Assembly: GCA_030536995.1 (NCBI GenBank)
Contig: JAUNOY010000010.1
Location: 30,472 to 94,471 of the forward strand
Direction: 5' to 3'
Source of the DNA: Eubacteriales bacterium
GTDB lineage: Bacteria; Bacillota; Clostridia; Lachnospirales; Lachnospiraceae
Length of the DNA stretch: 64,000 nucleotides
A program made the position numbers and the translations under genes. Positions 58,583 to 64,000 of the stretch are shown here, one piece after another. The notes beneath the pieces were generated by a model that was given only the letters and a program-made list of their open reading frames with translations, had not been told where the DNA came from and searched no databases. Position 1 is the first letter of the stretch, and the number at the start of each line of letters is the position of its first letter.

Positions 58583-59296
58583 TTATTTGTTTTTGTTAAC
58601 AATTTTAGTTTCGTAGTTTCCGGTCTCAATATCAATATATCTCACAAACAGAGAAACCTTATTCTCTTCATTCAGACTGTTCCAGAGCATCTCTGTAAAC
58701 GCTTCCATGTCGTCTGGAATTGCCACCAGCTTCGGTTCTCCTTCAAAACTCGGAAGCGGATTTCCGTCACATTTATAAGTATGGATGAAATGTCCCTCTC
58801 CTGCTGCTGCATTCTCATATGCAAACGTATAACGGTTACAGGATTCCGGATTTCCGTTATTGCTTTTCAGAATAGACATTGCATAATTGAACTTTCCGTT
58901 CTCCACATGCATAATACCGGAAATACGAGGTGTATAGTTTGGAGCATCCGGCTCAAACTCTCTGCATCTTAAAGACTGCTCGAAAGTAAGCTGTCTGTCC
59001 ATTCCCTCATAAATCGTATCTGTCTGATCTCCGTTTGTCACAATTGTCTTGTTTCCAAGTACACGTACAGGAGCGTAAATAATAAGGCTTGGGTCAACCA
59101 GTTTAGATGGATCAAAGGCCTGTGTACGGATGCCTTCTCCCTCTTCTACAAATACACGATTTCTGCTGTTCTCGCTTCTGCCCATAATGAAATAAGCTGT
59201 CACTGCCTTTTTCCCATCTGCAGAGCGTCCGATAACGATTCCTCTTCCAGGGTAGGAATTTTCTTTCAGTTCTTTTTCCAGTGATAACATTTCCAT
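58583..59296 (-). CDS. IMP cyclohydrolase, PurO-type (237 aa)
   Basis: Closes FAICAR to IMP. The sequence (NSYPGRGIVIGRSADGKKAVTAYFIMGRSENSRNRVF; YAPVRVLGNKTIVTNGDQTDTIYEG; FEPDAPNYTPRISGIMHVENG; AGEGHFIHTYKCDGNPLPSFEGEP) fits the archaeal-type PurO fold and is unrelated to the PurH N-terminus. First gene after the ZTP riboswitch. The family is known in some Clostridia. Confidence 0.88.
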   Translation of the reverse strand: MEMLSLEKELKENSYPGRGIVIGRSADGKKAVTAYFIMGRSENSRNRVFVEEGEGIRTQAFDPSKLVDPSLIIYAPVRVLGNKTIVTNGDQTDTIYEGMDRQLTFEQSLRCREFEPDAPNYTPRISGIMHVENGKFNYAMSILKSNNGNPESCNRYTFAYENAAAGEGHFIHTYKCDGNPLPSFEGEPKLVAIPDDMEAFTEMLWNSLNEENKVSLFVRYIDIETGNYETKIVNKNK

Positions 59297-59346
59297 AACT
59301 TTTTTCTCCTTTTTGTGAGTAATAAATAAAATTAGGTATAAAAAAA

Positions 59347-59450
59347 CGCCTGGGAAACCCGTTCTTCAGGCTGCCCAGGCGGTCGGCACTTATACAAACC
59401 GCACTCCCTGTAGTTCTTTCTACTTCCGCCAGTCATGCAGCTGTCCGTTA
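59347..59450 (-). promoter_or_regulatory. ZTP (pfl) riboswitch with expression-platform terminator
   Basis: On the minus strand the leader carries a first pseudoknot/helix region (GGACAGCTGCATGACTGGCGG, about 59446-59426) and the hallmark CCGCCTGGGCA of the pfl motif (about 59382-59371). CGCCTGGG (59381-59374) can instead pair with CCCAGGCG (59354-59347) followed by a T-run, giving a terminator that overlaps the aptamer 3' part. ZTP or ZMP binding should prevent termination and turn on the two purine genes when 10-formyl-THF is short. Confidence 0.9.
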
Positions 59451-59495
59451 TAATCTGTACTTTTACAAATCTATAACGCTGTTGATTTCTCCATC

Positions 59496-59524
59496 ATAGT
59501 ACAATACTTCTGATGTTTTTTCAA
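59496..59524 (-). promoter_or_regulatory. Promoter of the riboswitch-controlled purine pair
   Basis: On the minus strand TTGAAA (59524-59519), 17 bp, TACTAT (59501-59496). It falls just downstream of the guaB stop. Confidence 0.7.
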
Positions 59525-59542
59525 GCTATATTTTAAAATGAA

Positions 59543-61015
<1,473 letters not shown>

Positions 61016-61069
61016 TTATGAATTTAATTTAAAAATTACATTTTTGTATAACATTTCGATGTGAGATTT

Positions 61070-61098
61070 AGTGTAACAAAAATCAGAAATCGTGTCAA
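61070..61098 (-). promoter_or_regulatory. Promoter of guaB
   Basis: On the minus strand TTGACA (61098-61093), 17 bp, TACACT (61075-61070). The -35 overlaps the stop codon of the upstream membrane-protein gene. Confidence 0.75.
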
Positions 61099-61601
61099 TC
61101 CAAAAAAACTTTGCTCGGAGCTGAATTTTTCATAGCATGCGCAAGGGCTTCGTCAGGTTCAATAATAACCTTGCAGTTTTCACCGTTAAGTCTGGTAATA
61201 ATTGCAAAACGCTTATGATCCTTGTTTCCGGATGAAAAATCATACACTTTCATTTTCTGATTTCCATTGTAATAGTCCATTCTGTGAGAATTCACAGGGG
61301 CTACCAGATCAGCTTCCGAAAGGCTGATATTCGTAGACTTCTTGTCACGCTTGCTCTGTGACATCACTTTAGTGATATCCAGCTCTCCGTTCACAAACAG
61401 GTAATCAAACTCCAGGCTTGTTTTCGGAACAATGAAATAACAGGCAATACCAAGACCAATCGCCCCGATCAGCAGCAGCGGATGGATAAAGAGCCCTCCA
61501 AATGCAAAAACCACAGTTGCACCAATCAGCCCGTATTTAATTATAGCATCTTTGGCAGTCGGCTCTTTTTTGACAAGTAATTCCGAGTATAAATCGCTCA
61601 T
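61095..61601 (-). CDS. Small membrane protein, DUF6106-like (168 aa)
   Basis: Charged N-terminus, two adjacent hydrophobic segments (about 24-60) and a soluble C-terminal domain (FDYLFVNGELDITKVMSQSKRDKKS; KVYDFSSGNKDHKRFAIITRLNGENCKVIIEPDEAL). It fits, by memory, the uncharacterised DUF6106 family of Clostridia. No enzymatic motif is apparent. Confidence 0.75.
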   Translation of the reverse strand: MSDLYSELLVKKEPTAKDAIIKYGLIGATVVFAFGGLFIHPLLLIGAIGLGIACYFIVPKTSLEFDYLFVNGELDITKVMSQSKRDKKSTNISLSEADLVAPVNSHRMDYYNGNQKMKVYDFSSGNKDHKRFAIITRLNGENCKVIIEPDEALAHAMKNSAPSKVFLD

Positions 61602-61650
61602 TTTGTCCTCTCCTTATGTATCATATTTTATTTTTAAGTATAACATAAAA

Positions 61651-61679
61651 CGGAACCATCGTCTATGACGACGGTTCCG
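61651..61679 (-). terminator. Terminator of groESL
   Basis: CGGAACC-TCGTC arm pairs with GACGA-GGTTCCG (one A-C mismatch) around TAT, with TTTTATG on the leftward side, about 70 bases past the groEL stop. Confidence 0.75.
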
Positions 61680-61747
61680 CTAAATTATGAAAATTTTGTG
61701 GTCAGAACGGTTTTCCCACTGTCTCTTTCAACCGGGCAAACCGCAGA

Positions 61748-63388
<1,641 letters not shown>

Positions 63389-63416
63389 TTAATATATTTT
63401 ATAATGTTCTGTCTTC

Positions 63417-63704
<288 letters not shown>

Positions 63705-63755
63705 CTATGTTCCTCCTTAAAATTGTTTTACTCAATTCTCTGCCTCTCAGCCTTA

Positions 63756-63782
63756 CTAGCACTCATTCGCATCGAGTGCTAA
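63756..63782. promoter_or_regulatory. CIRCE operator (HrcA binding site)
   Basis: CTAGCACTC-N9-GAGTGCTAA; consensus is TTAGCACTC-N9-GAGTGCTAA, so a single base differs. It lies between the groES promoter and start codon. Confidence 0.95.
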
Positions 63783-63793
63783 TCACTGTCCTT

Positions 63794-63822
63794 ATATTAT
63801 TTAAAAGCGCTCTTTTCTGCAA
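63794..63822 (-). promoter_or_regulatory. Promoter of groESL
   Basis: On the minus strand TTGCAG (63822-63817), 17 bp, TAATAT (63799-63794). The transcription start would fall just upstream of, or at, the CIRCE element. Confidence 0.75.
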
Positions 63823-63952
63823 CTCTTTTCAGCGTGATAATATTAAATATATTTTCATGTATTCTCATGTATTCTCATTTTATCTCTTTTTTTCTTAATT
63901 TAAAAATTTTCTTCAGTTGGTTTTGGGCACTTCTGAAGCTGCAAAAAAAAAG

Positions 63953-63990
63953 GGGATGTGAAAAAACTCGATTGAGTTTTTTCGCATCCC
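63953..63990. terminator. Bidirectional terminator at the window end
   Basis: GGGATG-T-GAAAAAACTC pairs with GAGTTTTTTC-G-CATCCC around GATT (17 pairs including a T-G wobble), flanked by A-run and T-run. The gene it ends lies beyond the window. A short tandem ATTCTCATGT repeat sits at about 63852-63876. Confidence 0.85.
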
Positions 63991-64000
63991 TCTTTTTGCT

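Overview
The window looks like a chromosomal piece from a gut Lachnospiraceae-type Firmicute (Clostridia). It has moderate-to-low GC and strong AGGAGG-type ribosome binding sites. It carries a YesM/YesN-controlled xylan locus, CIRCE-controlled groESL, a ZTP riboswitch in front of a split purine module, and a teichoic-acid-type CDP-glycerol polymerase cluster. The genus cannot be fixed from the sequence alone.

Positions 1 to about 9,000 are an integrated mobile element whose left end lies outside the window. It carries a Tn916-type tyrosine integrase (cut by the window edge), small leftward accessory genes, a ribbon-helix-helix regulator, a phage-type replication initiator, a T7 gp4/Twinkle-like primase-helicase, an excisionase-like HTH protein and an XRE repressor. 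No capsid, terminase, relaxase or conjugation gene is visible, so it resembles a phage satellite or a small replicating integrative element. Two control regions can be read. At 2277-2393 a 14-16 bp dyad occurs three times and overlies both divergent promoters. At 8101-8162 two opposed promoters share one palindromic -10 region. About 1 kb between the RHH gene and the next gene is non-coding, hairpin-rich, and contains a perfect -10 box, a T-tailed terminator and duplicated modules; it is the best candidate here for an undescribed structured RNA.

9,156-12,816: a membrane-anchored HtrA-like protein that has lost its catalytic His and Asp, then yhaM and a TrmA/RlmD-family rRNA methyltransferase.

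13,076-28,638 (all minus strand): a xylan/arabinoxylan locus. A secreted multidomain GH10 xylanase cuts polymer outside the cell. A lipoprotein plus two permeases import oligosaccharides. A second GH10 without a signal peptide, a GH3 xylosidase-type enzyme and a GH51 arabinofuranosidase finish degradation in the cytoplasm. A YesM/YesN two-component pair probably drives the locus through paired TTTACCAT boxes upstream of the binding-protein gene.

28,927-39,547: mutS2, an OmpR-type two-component system, adenine deaminase, trmL, an orphan AIR-synthase-related protein, a 34-residue membrane peptide, a B12-binding radical SAM protein, trxA and trxB.

39,876-54,168: tRNA-Phe and an unusually long perfect hairpin, then a cell-surface polymer cluster. 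It contains tagD, the TagGH exporter, four proteins with CDP-glycerol glycerophosphotransferase domains (one fused to a GT4 glycosyltransferase), an acyltransferase, a LicD-type transferase and a LicD-like protein lacking the acidic motif.

54,397-64,000: metY, an SH3/3D-domain cell-wall protein, two identical tRNA-Gly genes, a free-standing AICAR transformylase with a PurO-type IMP cyclohydrolase under a ZTP riboswitch, guaB, a DUF6106-like membrane protein, and groES-groEL with a CIRCE operator.
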